From Nocardioides humi (lineage in GTDB: Bacteria; Actinomycetota; Actinomycetes; Propionibacteriales; Nocardioidaceae), in NCBI RefSeq assembly GCF_006494775.1, contig NZ_CP041146.1, forward strand, positions 2,294,001 through 2,358,000: 64,000 nt of DNA, read 5' to 3'. The first letter of the stretch is position 1. Each line of letters begins with the position of its first letter. Below, one piece after another: positions 1-9,939 of the stretch. The notes under the pieces were generated by a model. The model saw only the letters and a program-made list of their open reading frames with translations. It had not been told where the DNA came from and ran no database searches. A program made the translations under genes and the position numbers.

Positions 1-1
1 G

Positions 2-43
2 CGCACCGCCGGCGCGGTCCTCGGCGGCCGCGGGGCGTACTGA
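2..43 (+). CDS. C-terminal end of an unidentified upstream gene (partial)
   Basis: The first 43 bases read as one open frame of 13 codons closing with TGA, and the predicted tail ends in Gly-Gly-Arg-Gly-Ala-Tyr. The gene begins outside the window, so its family cannot be named. Its 3' end lies about 55 bases before the enoyl-CoA hydratase start, so it may be on the same transcript, but the operator just upstream of that gene argues for a separate promoter. Confidence 0.3.
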   Translation, partial: RTAGAVLGGRGAY

Positions 44-76
44 CCGGGCCTCTTGGCGGCGGCTCCGCACGGCAAG

Positions 77-90
77 TTACCTGCGAGTAG
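77..90 (+). promoter_or_regulatory. TTAC-N6-GTAG operator before the enoyl-CoA hydratase
   Basis: TTAC, six bases, then GTAG forms a near-palindrome (a perfect one would end GTAA). It sits 10-23 bases before the ATG of the downstream enoyl-CoA hydratase. The same spacing and very similar flanks, with an AAG before TTAC, recur before the acyl-CoA dehydrogenase (6165-6178) and the EtfD-like gene (29982-29995). The shape suits a TetR-type repressor of fatty-acid degradation; the regulator is not in this window. Confidence 0.6.
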
Positions 91-99
91 TATCGGGTC

Positions 100-906
100 A
101 TGCGCACCGACAGCGGCCCGGTCACCTGCACCGTCACCGACGGCATCGCCCACGTCCGGCTGAGCCGGCCCGAGAAGCTCAACGCGCTGACCCTCGACAT
201 CCTCGACGACCTGGTGTCGACCGCGCACGCCCTGCGCCGCGACCGGACGCTGCGCGCCGTGATCGTCAGCGGCGACGGCGACGCCTTCTGCGCCGGCCTC
301 GACTTCGCCTCCGTGCTGCGCAACCCGGCCGGGGTCGCCCGGGCGTTCGTCCCGCGTCCGCTGCGCGGCACCAACACCTTCCAGGAGGCGCCCTGGGCCT
401 TCCGCCGGATCCCCGTCCCCGTGATCGCGGCCGTCCACGGCCACTGCCTCGGCGGCGGCCTGCAGATCGCGCTCGCCGCCGACTTCCGGATCGCGACCCC
501 CGACTCCCGCTGGTCCGTGCTCGAGGGCAAGTGGGGCCTGATCCCCGACATGTCCGGCATCCAGGCCCTCAAGGAGCTCGTCGGCATCGACCAGGCCAAG
601 CTGCTCACCATGACCGCCGAGGTCTTCGACGGCACCCGCGCCCACGACCTCGGCCTCGTCACCCGCCTGGACAACGACCCGCTCTCCGGCGCCCTCCGCC
701 TCGCGAACGAGCTCTCCCACCGCTCCCCCGACGCCCTCGCCGCCGCCAAGCGGCTCTTCAACGACACCTGGACCGCCTCGCCCCGCCGTACCTTCGCCCG
801 CGAGCGGATCGAGCAGGCCTTCCTCCTCGCCGCCCGCAACACGAAGGCCGCCCGCGAGGCCGCGTTCAAGAAGGCCGAGGCGGTTTACGGTCCGCGGGGG
901 CGCTGA
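100..906 (+). CDS. Enoyl-CoA hydratase/isomerase (crotonase family)
   Basis: Cytoplasmic crotonase-fold enzyme expected to hydrate or isomerise an enoyl-CoA thioester. At 268 aa it has normal length. The oxyanion-hole signature is clear: AFCAGLDF near residue 62 and GHCLGGGLQ near 114. A Glu in LEGKWGLIPD near residue 140 matches the first catalytic Glu of the family; I could not confidently place the second, so isomerase or another crotonase activity is possible. A tryptophan in that loop is not typical of housekeeping FadB-type hydratases. The ATG is chosen because it follows the operator directly and starts the conserved fold. A TTAC-N6-GTAG site immediately upstream suggests co-regulation with other beta-oxidation genes in the window. 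Confidence 0.85.
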   Translation: MRTDSGPVTCTVTDGIAHVRLSRPEKLNALTLDILDDLVSTAHALRRDRTLRAVIVSGDGDAFCAGLDFASVLRNPAGVARAFVPRPLRGTNTFQEAPWAFRRIPVPVIAAVHGHCLGGGLQIALAADFRIATPDSRWSVLEGKWGLIPDMSGIQALKELVGIDQAKLLTMTAEVFDGTRAHDLGLVTRLDNDPLSGALRLANELSHRSPDALAAAKRLFNDTWTASPRRTFARERIEQAFLLAARNTKAAREAAFKKAEAVYGPRGR

Positions 907-1018
907 CGGCAAGCCCGATTCCTCACGGACACGGGTCGTCGTCCGATGAGTGTCGTATCTGCCCCGAGTCATTCGTGGAGAGAGTGAAGGCCGCCACGAG
1001 ACGACAGGAGACACGGCC

Positions 1019-1171
1019 ATGTGGACCACCACCCCCACCACCGAGAAGCACCTCAGCCACGACCTGCCGTGCCCCGCGTGCGGCCACGCCGTGCACACCT
1101 TCCTCGCGTGCAGCGACAGCTGCGACTGTGCGCCGACGGTGATGCCCGGCTCAGTTCCCTACGCCGCCTGA
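1019..1171 (+). CDS. Small Cys-rich protein, putative zinc-binding
   Basis: A 50-residue protein starting at the ATG 8 bases after an AGGAG ribosome-binding site (1006-1010). A longer in-frame reading from 950 exists but has no comparable ribosome-binding site. The sequence contains a CPACGH knuckle at residues 18-23 and a second Cys cluster, CSDSCDC, at 31-37, with a His between them, so a one- or two-site zinc fold is likely. There is no signal peptide and no transmembrane segment. Function is unknown. It ends 5 bases before the convergent SDR gene. Confidence 0.7.
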   Translation: MWTTTPTTEKHLSHDLPCPACGHAVHTFLACSDSCDCAPTVMPGSVPYAA

Positions 1172-1175
1172 GCCG

Positions 1176-2105
1176 CTACGGGTACCTCAGGTCCACGGTC
1201 TCCTCGCTGATCTCCCACAGCCGCCGCGCCTTGTCGGCGTTGCGGGCGAGCTTGCTGCGCCCCACCTCGCGTGGCCTGCCCGAGAGCTGCTGGAGGCCGC
1301 TGGGGCCGACGAAGGTGTTGCCGGGCAGGTCGGCGGTGGCGGCCATCAGCGACGGCCAGGCGCCGGCCGCGGCCGACTGGGAGATCGCCTTGACGCCGGC
1401 GTCGAGGATGGTGGCGATGCCGCCGGCGGAGCGGCCGTACTGGCCGTTGGCGGCGAGGTGGGTGCCGGCGAAGCCGGGGTGGGCGGCGAGCGCGCGGACC
1501 GGGAGGTCCGCGGCGCGGAGGCGGCGGTCGAGCTCGGCGGTGAAGTAGAGGTTCGCGAGCTTGGACTGCCCGTAGACCCGCCACGTGTGGTAGCGCCCGA
1601 TCTGCTCACGCGGGTCGCCGAGCGGCGCCTTGCCGGCGAAGCTGTGGAACCGCGAGGACACCGTGACCACCCGCCCGTCGGCGCTCTGCACGAGCTGCGG
1701 CAGCAGCAGGCCGGTGAGCAGGAACGGCCCGAAGTGATTGGTAGCCATCTGCAGCTCGAGCCCGTCGGCGGTGCGGGCGTACTTCGTGCCCATCACGCCG
1801 GCGTTGTTGACGAGTACGTCGATCGGCCCGACCTGCGCGACCGCGGCCGCGGCGGTGCGGACCGAGCTGAGGCTCGCCAGGTCGAGGTGCAGCGCCTCCA
1901 GCTGGGCGTCGGGCACCTCCTCGCGGATCGCGGCGGCGGTCTCCTCGACCTTGGCCGGATTGCGGCCGGCGAGGACCACCCGGCCGCCGCGACGGGCCAG
2001 CTCCAGCGCGGTGTGGTGGCCGAGCCCGCCGAGCGTCGGCCCGGTCACCACGATCGTCCGGCCGGTCTGGTCGGGCAGGTCGGCGACGTTCCAGGTGTCG
2101 GTCAT
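1176..2105 (-). CDS. SDR-family NAD(P)-dependent oxidoreductase
   Basis: Short-chain dehydrogenase/reductase of 309 aa, resembling the retinol-dehydrogenase/WW-domain-oxidoreductase-like branch common in actinomycetes. A Rossmann glycine motif of the form TGxxxGxG (TGPTLGGLG) lies at residues 21-29, an NNAG motif near 101, and the catalytic YxxxK (YGQSK) near 178, preceded by the Ser-containing VSSRFH. All three catalytic residues are therefore present. The substrate cannot be inferred. It follows the mycothiol-dependent isomerase-like gene by 19 bases on the same strand, so the two are probably co-transcribed. Confidence 0.88.
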   Translation of the reverse strand: MTDTWNVADLPDQTGRTIVVTGPTLGGLGHHTALELARRGGRVVLAGRNPAKVEETAAAIREEVPDAQLEALHLDLASLSSVRTAAAAVAQVGPIDVLVNNAGVMGTKYARTADGLELQMATNHFGPFLLTGLLLPQLVQSADGRVVTVSSRFHSFAGKAPLGDPREQIGRYHTWRVYGQSKLANLYFTAELDRRLRAADLPVRALAAHPGFAGTHLAANGQYGRSAGGIATILDAGVKAISQSAAAGAWPSLMAATADLPGNTFVGPSGLQQLSGRPREVGRSKLARNADKARRLWEISEETVDLRYP

Positions 2106-2124
2106 CGGTTCCCCTCGGGAGCTT

Positions 2125-2940
2125 CTACGGAGTGGTCGCGAGCCGGGCGACGATCCGCTCCCCCAGCTCCTTCTCGCCCGAGATCCTGACGGCGCCGGGC
2201 GGGGCGGCGCGACGCCCGCCGGCGAGCACGATGAAGCTCTCCCGGTCCATGGCGAGCGACACCGTCGACTCGTCCGGTACGACGGCCAGCCGCTGCGCCC
2301 GACCGTCGTCGCCCACCTGCACGGCGATGGGCGCGCTGCCCTCGACGGCCAGCACGGCCGTCGTACCGGCGGGCGGGGCGACGCGCTTGCCGACGACGAA
2401 CCCGAAGGCCTCGACGAGGTAGTCGGCGGTGTGCTGCGCGCCCGGGGTGTCGAGGCCGCCGGGCCGGCCGACCGCGCGGCGGATGTCCTGCTCGTGCATC
2501 CACACGTCGAGCGGTCGGTTGCGCAGCAGGGTGCGCTGGTTCCAGCCGATCAGGCCGAAGAGGCCGTCGGCGGGGGCGTCCGGGTCCTCCGGCGGAGCGG
2601 CGGTGAGCGCCGCGTAGCGGGCACCGGTGGCCTTCCGGATCTCCTCGATGATCGAGGCCGGGTCGCGGTCACGGCGGGTGACGACACCGATCTCGGTGAA
2701 CTGCCCCATCGGCCCGGTCACGTGCGCGGGCTCACCGATGTCGGCGCTCTCCTCCGGCCCGCCGGCCAGGATCGACTCCAGGTGCGCGGTGTGCGACGCG
2801 ACCGCCTTCACGTCCCAGCCGGCGAGGTCGGTCGGGGTCGCCCAGTCGTCGGGACCGAGCTCCTCGAGCAGGGCGACGAAGTCACCGACCGCGCTCCACC
2901 AGTTCTCGACGTAGCCGGCCAGCAGCGCGCGGTCGCTCAT
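2125..2940 (-). CDS. Maleylpyruvate isomerase family, mycothiol-dependent enzyme
   Basis: A 271-aa protein with the N-terminal DinB-like four-helix fold of the TIGR03086/maleylpyruvate-isomerase family. The WxxVxxHxxH-type metal motif is seen as DVKAVASHTAHLE near residue 45, and a third His occurs in WMHEQDIRR near 150, giving the usual three-His metal site. The C-terminal third resembles the SCP2-like domain often fused in this family. Such proteins are thought to use mycothiol for thiol-dependent isomerisation or detoxification, but most are of unknown substrate. It heads a two-gene unit with the SDR. Confidence 0.8.
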   Translation of the reverse strand: MSDRALLAGYVENWWSAVGDFVALLEELGPDDWATPTDLAGWDVKAVASHTAHLESILAGGPEESADIGEPAHVTGPMGQFTEIGVVTRRDRDPASIIEEIRKATGARYAALTAAPPEDPDAPADGLFGLIGWNQRTLLRNRPLDVWMHEQDIRRAVGRPGGLDTPGAQHTADYLVEAFGFVVGKRVAPPAGTTAVLAVEGSAPIAVQVGDDGRAQRLAVVPDESTVSLAMDRESFIVLAGGRRAAPPGAVRISGEKELGERIVARLATTP

Positions 2941-2964
2941 GGCGCCGACCCTACCGAGCCGGCA

Positions 2965-4053
2965 TCAATACGGCGTGGGAACCCGCGCCGCGACGCCCTT
3001 GCGCGTCACGTACTTCTTGACCGTCGGCACGCCGCCGGGGAACCTCAGCCGGGCGGCGTACATCACCCGCCGGCCGTACTTCTCGCCGCCGTTCCACGCC
3101 CAGTAGTTCGGGCCCTTGGGCTTGGTGGACTTGAGCCGGACCCAGGAGTGGAAGTACAGCGTGGTGCGGCCCTTGCGCTTGATGATGTCGCCGCCGCCCG
3201 GGCCGCAGAGGCCGCCGGTGCTGGTGCTGTCGAGCAGGACGCTCGGCTGCGCGGCGCTCCAGTCGGTCAGGCTCGGCGAGTGCCGCCACGTCTCGTGGTA
3301 GCTGCACCGCGCGAAGTCGCCCTCCGACGCGAAGAGGTAGTAGCCCCACGGATTGCGCATCAGCACCGGGTTCTCGATCACCTCGGCGGTGCGGACCAGC
3401 TCGACGCTCGGGTTCGCGGGATCCTGGCCGGCGCGGACCTTGCGACCGCTCTTGCTCAGCGGCAGCAGCCGGATCGACGACGGCCGGCCGTCGGTCTTGT
3501 AGAGCAGGTAGCGCTGGTTGCCCTCCTCGTAGAAGGACGGGTCGATGACGCCGCGGCTCGGCAGGTCGGGCGTCGCGACCGGGTCCTGCGCCGTCGGCAC
3601 CAGCGCCCGCGACGGGCACACCAGCGGCCGCTTGCCCACCGGCCGGAACCGGTCGAGGGCCCGCTTGGCGACCGCGACGCCGATGCACCGGCCGTAGTCC
3701 CCGAGGCCGGCGACGGGGATCGCATAGAAGAGCAGCCACTTCCCGCGGACCTTGGCGATGTCCGCGGCCCAGATGCCGCCCTCCTTCAGCGCCCACTTGG
3801 GCCGGTGGGTGAGGACCGGCTGCGCCCACTTCCACTTCTTGCCCGGGTCCTTGTAGGCGCGGTTGATCTGCGGCCCGGTGGCGACCACGACCATCCGCTT
3901 GCCGACCATCACGACGCTGGGGTCGCCGACATTGCCGTTGAAGTACGGCTCCGGGTAGCGCTCCTCGGCCCGCGCCGGCGTGCCGCACAGCGCGAGCACC
4001 AGCGCGGCGAGGACGGCGAGGACGCAGGCGAGGCGGGGAGCAGGTCGGCGCAC
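2965..4053 (-). CDS. Secreted GH43-like five-bladed beta-propeller hydrolase
   Basis: A 362-aa exported protein: an Arg-rich start, a hydrophobic core to about residue 24 and an ARA cleavage site. Three acidic signatures are spaced as in glycoside hydrolase family 43: GDPSVV near 43 (candidate base), IDPSFY near 168 (pKa modulator) and ENPVL near 227 (candidate acid). This suggests an arabinan- or xylan-side-chain-active enzyme, although overall similarity to known enzymes cannot be judged here. It is monocistronic and is separated by a strong hairpin from the acyl-CoA dehydrogenase unit upstream. Confidence 0.7.
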   Translation of the reverse strand: MRRPAPRLACVLAVLAALVLALCGTPARAEERYPEPYFNGNVGDPSVVMVGKRMVVVATGPQINRAYKDPGKKWKWAQPVLTHRPKWALKEGGIWAADIAKVRGKWLLFYAIPVAGLGDYGRCIGVAVAKRALDRFRPVGKRPLVCPSRALVPTAQDPVATPDLPSRGVIDPSFYEEGNQRYLLYKTDGRPSSIRLLPLSKSGRKVRAGQDPANPSVELVRTAEVIENPVLMRNPWGYYLFASEGDFARCSYHETWRHSPSLTDWSAAQPSVLLDSTSTGGLCGPGGGDIIKRKGRTTLYFHSWVRLKSTKPKGPNYWAWNGGEKYGRRVMYAARLRFPGGVPTVKKYVTRKGVAARVPTPY

Positions 4054-4090
4054 CCGCAGACCCTAAGCCACGCCGCGCCCTCGACGTACG

Positions 4091-4126
4091 ACGACGGCCG
4101 CCCCGGGTGTCCGGAGCGGCCGTCGT
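4091..4126 (-). terminator. Hairpin terminator after the acyl-CoA dehydrogenase unit
   Basis: An 11-bp perfect stem (ACGACGGCCGC with GCGGCCGTCGT) around a 14-nt loop. No long U-tract follows, as is common in high-GC actinomycetes. It lies between the end of the 32-residue frame and the GH43 gene. Confidence 0.65.
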
Positions 4127-4136
4127 ACGGACCGGG

Positions 4137-4235
4137 TCAGCGGATCGGCGCGACCAGGTCGGCAGCGCGGCGGGAGGCGACCTCCGGCAGCTTGCTGGCT
4201 TTCGCGTCGCCGGAGACGCGCTCGACCCATCCCAT
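4137..4235 (-). CDS. Possible 32-residue coupled peptide
   Basis: The frame begins at an ATG overlapping the TGA of the acyl-CoA dehydrogenase (TGATG), the arrangement expected for translational coupling, and ends just before the terminator hairpin. The predicted peptide begins [10 protein letters not shown] and is charged and hydrophilic, with no family match I recognise. It could be a genuine coupled peptide or simply trailing sequence. Confidence 0.3.
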   Translation of the reverse strand: MGWVERVSGDAKASKLPEVASRRAADLVAPIR

Positions 4236-6130
4236 CAGAACGCCGCCTCGTCGAGCTCCATCACGTCCAGGCCGGTGGCCTGGGCGATCTTGAGCTCGGC
4301 GGAGACCCGCGGCAGGTTGAGCTGCGCGAACCACTGGGCGGCGGCGACCTTGCCCTCGTAGTAGGCCTGCTCGTTGCCGGCGTCGCCGTCGAGCCGCGCC
4401 AGCGCGACCTCGGCGCCGCGGAGCAGCAGCCAGGCGCAGACGACGTCGCCGAGCGCCATCAGCAGGCGGGTGGTGTTGAGGCCGACCTTGTAGATGTTCT
4501 TGATCTCGTCCTGGGCGGACATGAGGTCGTTGATCATCAGGCCGACCATGGCCTCGGCGTCGGCGAGCGCGGTGGCGAGCAGCTCGCGCTCGTTCTTGAG
4601 GCGGGCATCTCCAACACCGTCGGCACCGGACACTCCCCTCTCAACGAACGACTTGATCTCCGCGGCGAGGTGGCCCAGCGCCTTGCCCTGGTCCTTGACG
4701 ATCTTGCGGAAGAAGAAGTCCTGGCCCTGGATCGCGGTGGTGCCCTCGTACAGGGTGTCGATCTTGGCGTCGCGGACGTACTGCTCGATCGGGTACTCCT
4801 GCAGGAAGCCCGAGCCGCCGAAGGTCTGCAGCGACTCGGTGCCGAGCAGCACCCACGAGCGCTCCGAGCCGTAGCCCTTGACGATCGGGAGCAGCAGGTC
4901 GTTGACCGCCTCGGCCAGCTCGTCCTTCTCGCCGGCGGCCTTGGCCAGCTGGACCTTGTCCTGCCAGGTGGCGGTGTAGACGACCAGCGAGCGCATCGCC
5001 TCGGCGAACGACTTCTGCGTCATCAACGAGCGGCGTACGTCGGGGTGGTGGGTGATCGTCACCCGGGGGGCCGCCTTGTCGGCGGACTGGGTGAGGTCGG
5101 CGCCCTGCACGCGCTCCTTGGCGTACTCCAGCGCGTTGAGGTAGCCGCTGGACAGCGTGGCGATGGCCTTCGTGCCGACCATCATCCGGGCGTTCTCGAT
5201 GACGTCGAACATCTGGCGGATGCCGTCGTGGACCTCGCCGAGCAGCCAGCCCTTGGCAGGCTCGCCGCCGCCGACCTGGGGGTCGCCGAAGGTGAGCTCG
5301 CAGGTGTTGGACACCTTGATGCCCATCTTGTGCTCGACGTTGGTGACGTAGACGCCGTTGCGCTCGCCGGTCAGCTCGCCGGTCTCGTGGTCGAAGTGGT
5401 ACTTCGGCACCAGGAAGAGCGAGAGGCCCTTGGTGCCGGGACCGCCGGCTCCCTCGACGCCCTTCGGGCGGGCGAGGACGAGGTGCATGATGTTCTCCTG
5501 CAGGTCCGACTCGGCGCTGGTGATGAAGCGCTTGACGCCGGAGATGTTCCAGGAGCCGTCCTCGTTGGGGGTGGCGAAGGTCTTGCCGGCACCCACGTCG
5601 GAGCCCGCGTCGGGCTCGGTGAGCACCATGGTGGCGCCCCACAGGCGCTCGACCATGATCTCGGCGATGCGGACGTCGCGGGCGACGCCGTTGGCGTTCT
5701 TGAAGACGACCGAGCCCATCGACGGGCCGGTGCAGTACATCCAGATCGGGGCGTGCGAGCCGAGCACCATCTCGCCGGAGGCCCACACCAGCGACGGCGG
5801 CGCGGTGGTGCCGCCGATCTCCTCGGGCAGGCCCAGGCCCCAGAAGCCGGACTCCATCCAGGTGTCGTACGACTTCTTGAAGGACGCCGGGAGCGGCGCG
5901 GTGTTGGTCGTGGGGTCGAACACCGGCGGGTTGCGGTCGGCGTCGACGTAGGAGGCCGCGAGGTCCTCGCGGGCGATGCGCTCGACCTCGGAGAGGATCT
6001 CGCGCGCGGTGTCGGCGTCCATCTCCTCGTAGAGGCCGGTGCCGAGGTAGTCCTGCACGGTGAAGAGCTCGAAGAGGTTGAACTCGATGTCGCGCAGGTT
6101 GCTCTTGTAGTGGCTCACAGTTCCCACCAT
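4235..6130 (-). CDS. Acyl-CoA dehydrogenase, large FadE5-type
   Basis: FAD-dependent enzyme for the first oxidation step of acyl-CoA beta-oxidation. At about 631 aa it is far longer than the usual 380-400 aa and matches the roughly 600-aa actinobacterial FadE5-type group with an extra C-terminal helical domain. The flavin-binding motif [11 protein letters not shown] is near residue 190, and the catalytic region [12 protein letters not shown] near 455. The ATG at 6130 and a GTG at 6118 (giving MSHYKSN) are both plausible; the GTG has a nearby GGTGGGA. A TTAC-N6-GTAG operator lies 35-48 bases upstream of the ATG, and electrons would pass through ETF to an EtfD-like protein such as that at 26413-29841. 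Confidence 0.9.
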   Translation of the reverse strand: MVGTVSHYKSNLRDIEFNLFELFTVQDYLGTGLYEEMDADTAREILSEVERIAREDLAASYVDADRNPPVFDPTTNTAPLPASFKKSYDTWMESGFWGLGLPEEIGGTTAPPSLVWASGEMVLGSHAPIWMYCTGPSMGSVVFKNANGVARDVRIAEIMVERLWGATMVLTEPDAGSDVGAGKTFATPNEDGSWNISGVKRFITSAESDLQENIMHLVLARPKGVEGAGGPGTKGLSLFLVPKYHFDHETGELTGERNGVYVTNVEHKMGIKVSNTCELTFGDPQVGGGEPAKGWLLGEVHDGIRQMFDVIENARMMVGTKAIATLSSGYLNALEYAKERVQGADLTQSADKAAPRVTITHHPDVRRSLMTQKSFAEAMRSLVVYTATWQDKVQLAKAAGEKDELAEAVNDLLLPIVKGYGSERSWVLLGTESLQTFGGSGFLQEYPIEQYVRDAKIDTLYEGTTAIQGQDFFFRKIVKDQGKALGHLAAEIKSFVERGVSGADGVGDARLKNERELLATALADAEAMVGLMINDLMSAQDEIKNIYKVGLNTTRLLMALGDVVCAWLLLRGAEVALARLDGDAGNEQAYYEGKVAAAQWFAQLNLPRVSAELKIAQATGLDVMELDEAAF

Positions 6131-6164
6131 TTCCAGGGGTCGGAGAGGGTTTCCCAATTGGCTG

Positions 6165-6178
6165 CTACTCGCCAGTAA
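6165..6178 (-). promoter_or_regulatory. TTAC-N6-GTAG operator before the acyl-CoA dehydrogenase
   Basis: Read on the minus strand this is TTAC, TGGCGA, GTAG, with AAG before it. It is the second of three copies of the motif and lies in the divergent region between the acyl-CoA dehydrogenase and the PKD-domain gene, on the acyl-CoA dehydrogenase side. Confidence 0.6.
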
Positions 6179-6314
6179 CTTCATGATACGGGGGGTGCTA
6201 GCAGCGGGCAAGCACGGGGGTCGCGGGATCGCTCACACCTGCCCGCCGGCGGCCCGCGGAAAGCCGCGAATTCACCCAAAACGGGGCATTCGCCACCGCA
6301 GCCGTTGGGGTCGG

Positions 6315-9202
6315 ATGGACCCCGTGACCGCGCGCAGAACAACCCGAGCCCTGCTGGCCACCGGTGCCCTCGTCGCCGGCCTCCTCGTCGTCCTGGCCTC
6401 GCCACCCGCGCCCGCCGCGGACACCGGCAACGCGGCACCCCAGACCGGCCGGATCGTCGACGACGACCCGGCGGGCTTCACGCCGCACGTGATGGACGGC
6501 GCCGTGTACTCGATGGCACGGGTCGGGAACACCGTCGTGGTGGGCGGGAGCTTCACCCGGGTCCGCAACGCCGGCAGCTCGACCGACATCGCGCGCCGCA
6601 ACCTGTTCGCGTTCAACGCCACCACCGGCCAGGTCAGCACCGCCTTCGCGCCCAACCCGAACGGCCTCGTGTACACCCTCGAGCCCGCCGCCGACGGCAG
6701 CTCGGTCTACATCGGCGGCGCCTTCGACAGCGCCACCTCCGGCGGCTCGACGGTCGCGGTCAGCCGGCTGTACAAGGCGAACGTCACGACCGGCGACCGG
6801 ATCACGGCCTTCCAGCCCGGCACCATCAACGGCCAGGTGCGCGACGTCTCCGTGACGGGCAACCGGCTGTGGGTCGCGGGCAAGTTCACGCACCTGCAGG
6901 GCTCCGCCAGCCGCGCCCTCGGCACGCTCAACGCCACCACCGGCGCCCGCGACCCCTACTACAACGCCGTGCTCGCCGGCGTCCACCGCGGGGCGACGAC
7001 CAACGTGCAGAAGATCGCCACCGACCCGACCAACAAGTTGCTGGTGGCGATCGGCAACTTCGACACCGTCAACGGCACCAAGCGCCACCAGTTCGCGGTC
7101 TTCGACATCTCCGGCAGCAGCCTCGCCCTCGCGAACTACTACACGACCCAGTACGAGTCGGGCTGCAGCGCATCCTTCGAGACCTACATGACCGACGTGG
7201 ACTTCTCCCCCGACGGCAGCTTCTTCGTCGTCTCCACCACCGGTGCGTACGGCGGCCTCTCCGCCAGCATGGCCGGCACCAGCGGCTGCGACGTGGTGGC
7301 GCGCTTCGAGTCCGGCGCCACCGGCACGAACGTCCGGCCGACCTGGACGGCGTACCCCGGCGGCGACACCACCTGGGCCGTCGAGGTCACCGACGACGTC
7401 GTGTACGCCGGCGGGCACCAGCGCTGGCAGAACAACCCCGGCCGCGGCGACGCCGCCGGCCAGGGCGCGGTGTCCCGGCCGGGCATCGCCGCGCTCAGCA
7501 CCCGGACCGGGATGCCGTACTCCTGGAACCCGACGCGCACCCTCGGCGCCGGGGTGCGCGACATGATCGCCACCCCGAGGGCCTCTTCGTCGGCTCCGAC
7601 ACCGACGTGTTCGCCGGCGAGACCCACCGCAAGATCGCGTTCCTGCCGCTGGCGTCGGGGAAGACCCTGCCCCCGCAGCAGGACGGGACCCTGCCCGGGG
7701 ACATCTTCCGGGTCAACAGCGGGCAGTCGCAGCTGCTGCGGCGCGGCTTCGACGGCACCCAGGTGACCTCGTCCGCCAACGCGCCCAACGGCTCCGGCTG
7801 GGGCACCAGCGTCGGCGCCTTCATGGTGAACGGCGACCTCTACACGGCGTACTCGAACCGCACGCTGACGCGTCGCACCTTCGACGGGACGACCTACGGG
7901 CCGGAGGTCCCGGTGGACGCGGCCGACCAGCTCGTCTACCAGGGCGACTGGCACAACGGCGACATCCCCACGATCACCAGCCTGTTCTACGACCGCGGCT
8001 GGATGTACTTCACCAAGTCGGGCTCCAGCCAGCTCTTCCGGCGCGGGTTCGAGCCGGAGTCGGGCGTGGTCGGGCAGCAGCTCTTCTCGGTCCCGTCGGT
8101 GGCGGGGGTCAGCTACAGCACGATGCGCGGCGCGTTCGTCGCGGACGGCAAGCTGTGGTTCGCCACCACCGGCGGCTCCCTCAACCGGGCCGACTGGGGT
8201 GCCCACGGCGCCGTGGGCGGCACGGCCACCACGATCACCGCCGCCGGGACCGGCTGGTCCTCCCGCGCGATGTTCCTCTACCAGGGCCAGCCCATCGCGC
8301 CGCCGGTCAACGAGCCGCCGACCGCGGCCTTCACCGCCTCCTGCACCGGGCTCACCTGCACCTTCGACGCCAGCGGCTCCAGCGACAGCGACGGCACCAT
8401 CACCGGCTACGCCTGGGCGTTCGGCGACGGCCAGAACGGCACGGGCGGACCGACCACCACCCACACCTACGCCACCGGCGGCGCGGTGACGGTCACCCTG
8501 ACCGTCACCGACAACGGCGGCGCCACGAACACGACGACCCGCACCGCCCAGCCGTCGCAGGGCGGCACGTCCGCGGTGACGTACGTCGCCGCCGACACCA
8601 CGAGCGGGAACCGGATCAACCACCGCACCACCGTCCCCGGGTCGGTGCAGCCCGGCGACCTGCTGCTGGCGTTCTTCGTCGCCAACACCACCGGGCCGTC
8701 GTACACGGGACCACCGGGGTGGACGCAGGTCGAGACCGTCAGCGCGGGCTCGAAGGCCGTCGGCCGGCTCTACAGCCGGGTCGCGACCGCCGGCGACGCG
8801 GGCAGTGCCGTGACGGTCACGTCGAGCGACTACGCCAAGAGCGTGCTGACCATCGTCGCCTTCCGCGGCGTGTCGCCGACCGCGGCCGTGGCCCGCAGCG
8901 CCGTGGCGGTGCAGACCAGCGGCAGCGCCACGCACGTCACCCCCGACGTGACCGCACCCGACGGATCGCACTGGCTGGTGAGCTACTGGGCCGACAAGAG
9001 CGCGGCGACCGAGGCATGGACGCTGCCGCCGGGCGTCACCGGCCGGTCGACCGCCTTCGGCACCGGCGCCGGCCACATCTCCGCGGCCCTCGCCGACAGC
9101 GCCGGGCCCGTTCCGGCGGGGCCGCAGGGCGGGCTCACCGCCACCGCCGACAGCGACGGGAACGCGGCGATCATGTTCAGCGTCCTGGTCGCGCCCGGGT
9201 GA
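6315..9202 (+). CDS. Secreted PKD-domain beta-propeller protein (frameshifted)
   Basis: Exported surface protein of about 962 aa once one base is restored. A signal peptide covers residues 1-34 (ALLATGALVAGLLVV, then PAPAAD). Residues about 50-660 contain repeated blade-like segments (VVVGGSF, VYIGGAF, LWVAGKF) typical of delta-60/propeller repeats. A PKD domain spans about 666-750 (FDASGSSDSDGT, WAFGDG), and a beta-rich C-terminal domain follows. The frame breaks at the C run 7573-7576; restoring one C joins the two halves as ATPEGLFVGSD. Probable adhesion or polymer-binding role, unproven. It is divergent from the acyl-CoA dehydrogenase. Confidence 0.75.
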
Positions 9203-9278
9203 TGCTGGGGGGCATCCGGGCGCGCGCCAGGGCGTGTAGGTCGAGTGAATCGATCGAGCAATCTGACAGACTGTGCTC

Positions 9279-9736
9279 ATGCGCGTCTCCGCCAAGTCCG
9301 ACTACGCACTGCGGGCCCTGATCGCGATGGCGAGCAGGTCCGACGGTCGGGCCGTGAGCGCCGAGGAGCTGGGCCGGCTCCAGGACATCCCCCACGGCTT
9401 CCTCCAGGCGATCCTCGCCGACCTGCGCCGCGCCGGCATCGTGATGTCCCAGCGCGGCCAGTCCGGTGGCTGGCGGATGGCCCGCGAGGCCACCTCGGTC
9501 TCGGTCGCCGACGTCATCCGCGCCGTCGACGGCCCCTCGTCTCCGTCTACGGACTGCGCCCCGAGGCGGTCAACTACAACGACGCCGCCGAGGTCCTCCA
9601 GCACGTCTGGATCGCCGCCCGCCGGGCCCTGCGCGAGGTCTTCGAGGACGTCTCGATCCAGCAGCTCGCCGACGGCGAGCTCCCCGACGCCGTCACCTCG
9701 CGCACCGCGGACGACGACGCCTGGGCGCCGCACTAG
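9279..9736 (+). CDS. Rrf2-family transcriptional regulator (frameshifted)
   Basis: DNA-binding regulator of about 152 aa. The N-terminus MRVSAKSDYALRAL is the Rrf2 signature, with a winged helix through residue 85 (SGGWRMAREA). A single-base loss in the C run 9533-9536 breaks the frame; with one C restored the protein continues as LVSVYGLRPEAVNYND to the expected C-terminal helix. There are no cysteines, so unlike IscR or NsrR it should not carry an Fe-S cluster. Target genes are unknown and no adjacent gene is an obvious partner. Confidence 0.75.
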
Positions 9737-9740
9737 CTTG

Positions 9741-9831
9741 GATGGCGCGAGCGTGTCCCTCGTTCCTCGCGCCACGCTGCCGCGCGCGCAGTTGACGTAG
9801 ACGCAGTGCAAGGTCGCATGGCGGCCAGACG
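9741..9831 (+). repeat. Dispersed 91-bp intergenic repeat, copy A
   Basis: Matches 20840-20930 at 75 of 91 positions without gaps. Each copy begins at or within 4 bases of the stop codon of a plus-strand regulator and lies before a minus-strand gene. GGCGCGA and TCGCGCC arms can pair in both copies. It may be a bidirectional terminator family or the remnant of a small mobile element. Confidence 0.65.
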
Positions 9832-9939
9832 CCGGCGCGGCGAAAAGCACCGCCCTCGTCGGCTCCGGTCGCTCGTTCCTGGTTGATGACACGAGCGCGC
9901 GTCGCGGCTTGCTGAGTGCTGGGGCCTGCGTCGGTGGCG

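Noticed and set aside
1738..4293. Plus-strand frame of about 850 codons over the SDR, isomerase and GH43 genes
   Set aside because: Spans three convincing minus-strand genes and an intergenic hairpin; composition is typical antisense GC-rich sequence.
7573..7576. PKD-protein gene as a true pseudogene
   Set aside because: Both halves are well preserved and join with one C; nine similar lesions in this window make sequence error the simpler reading.
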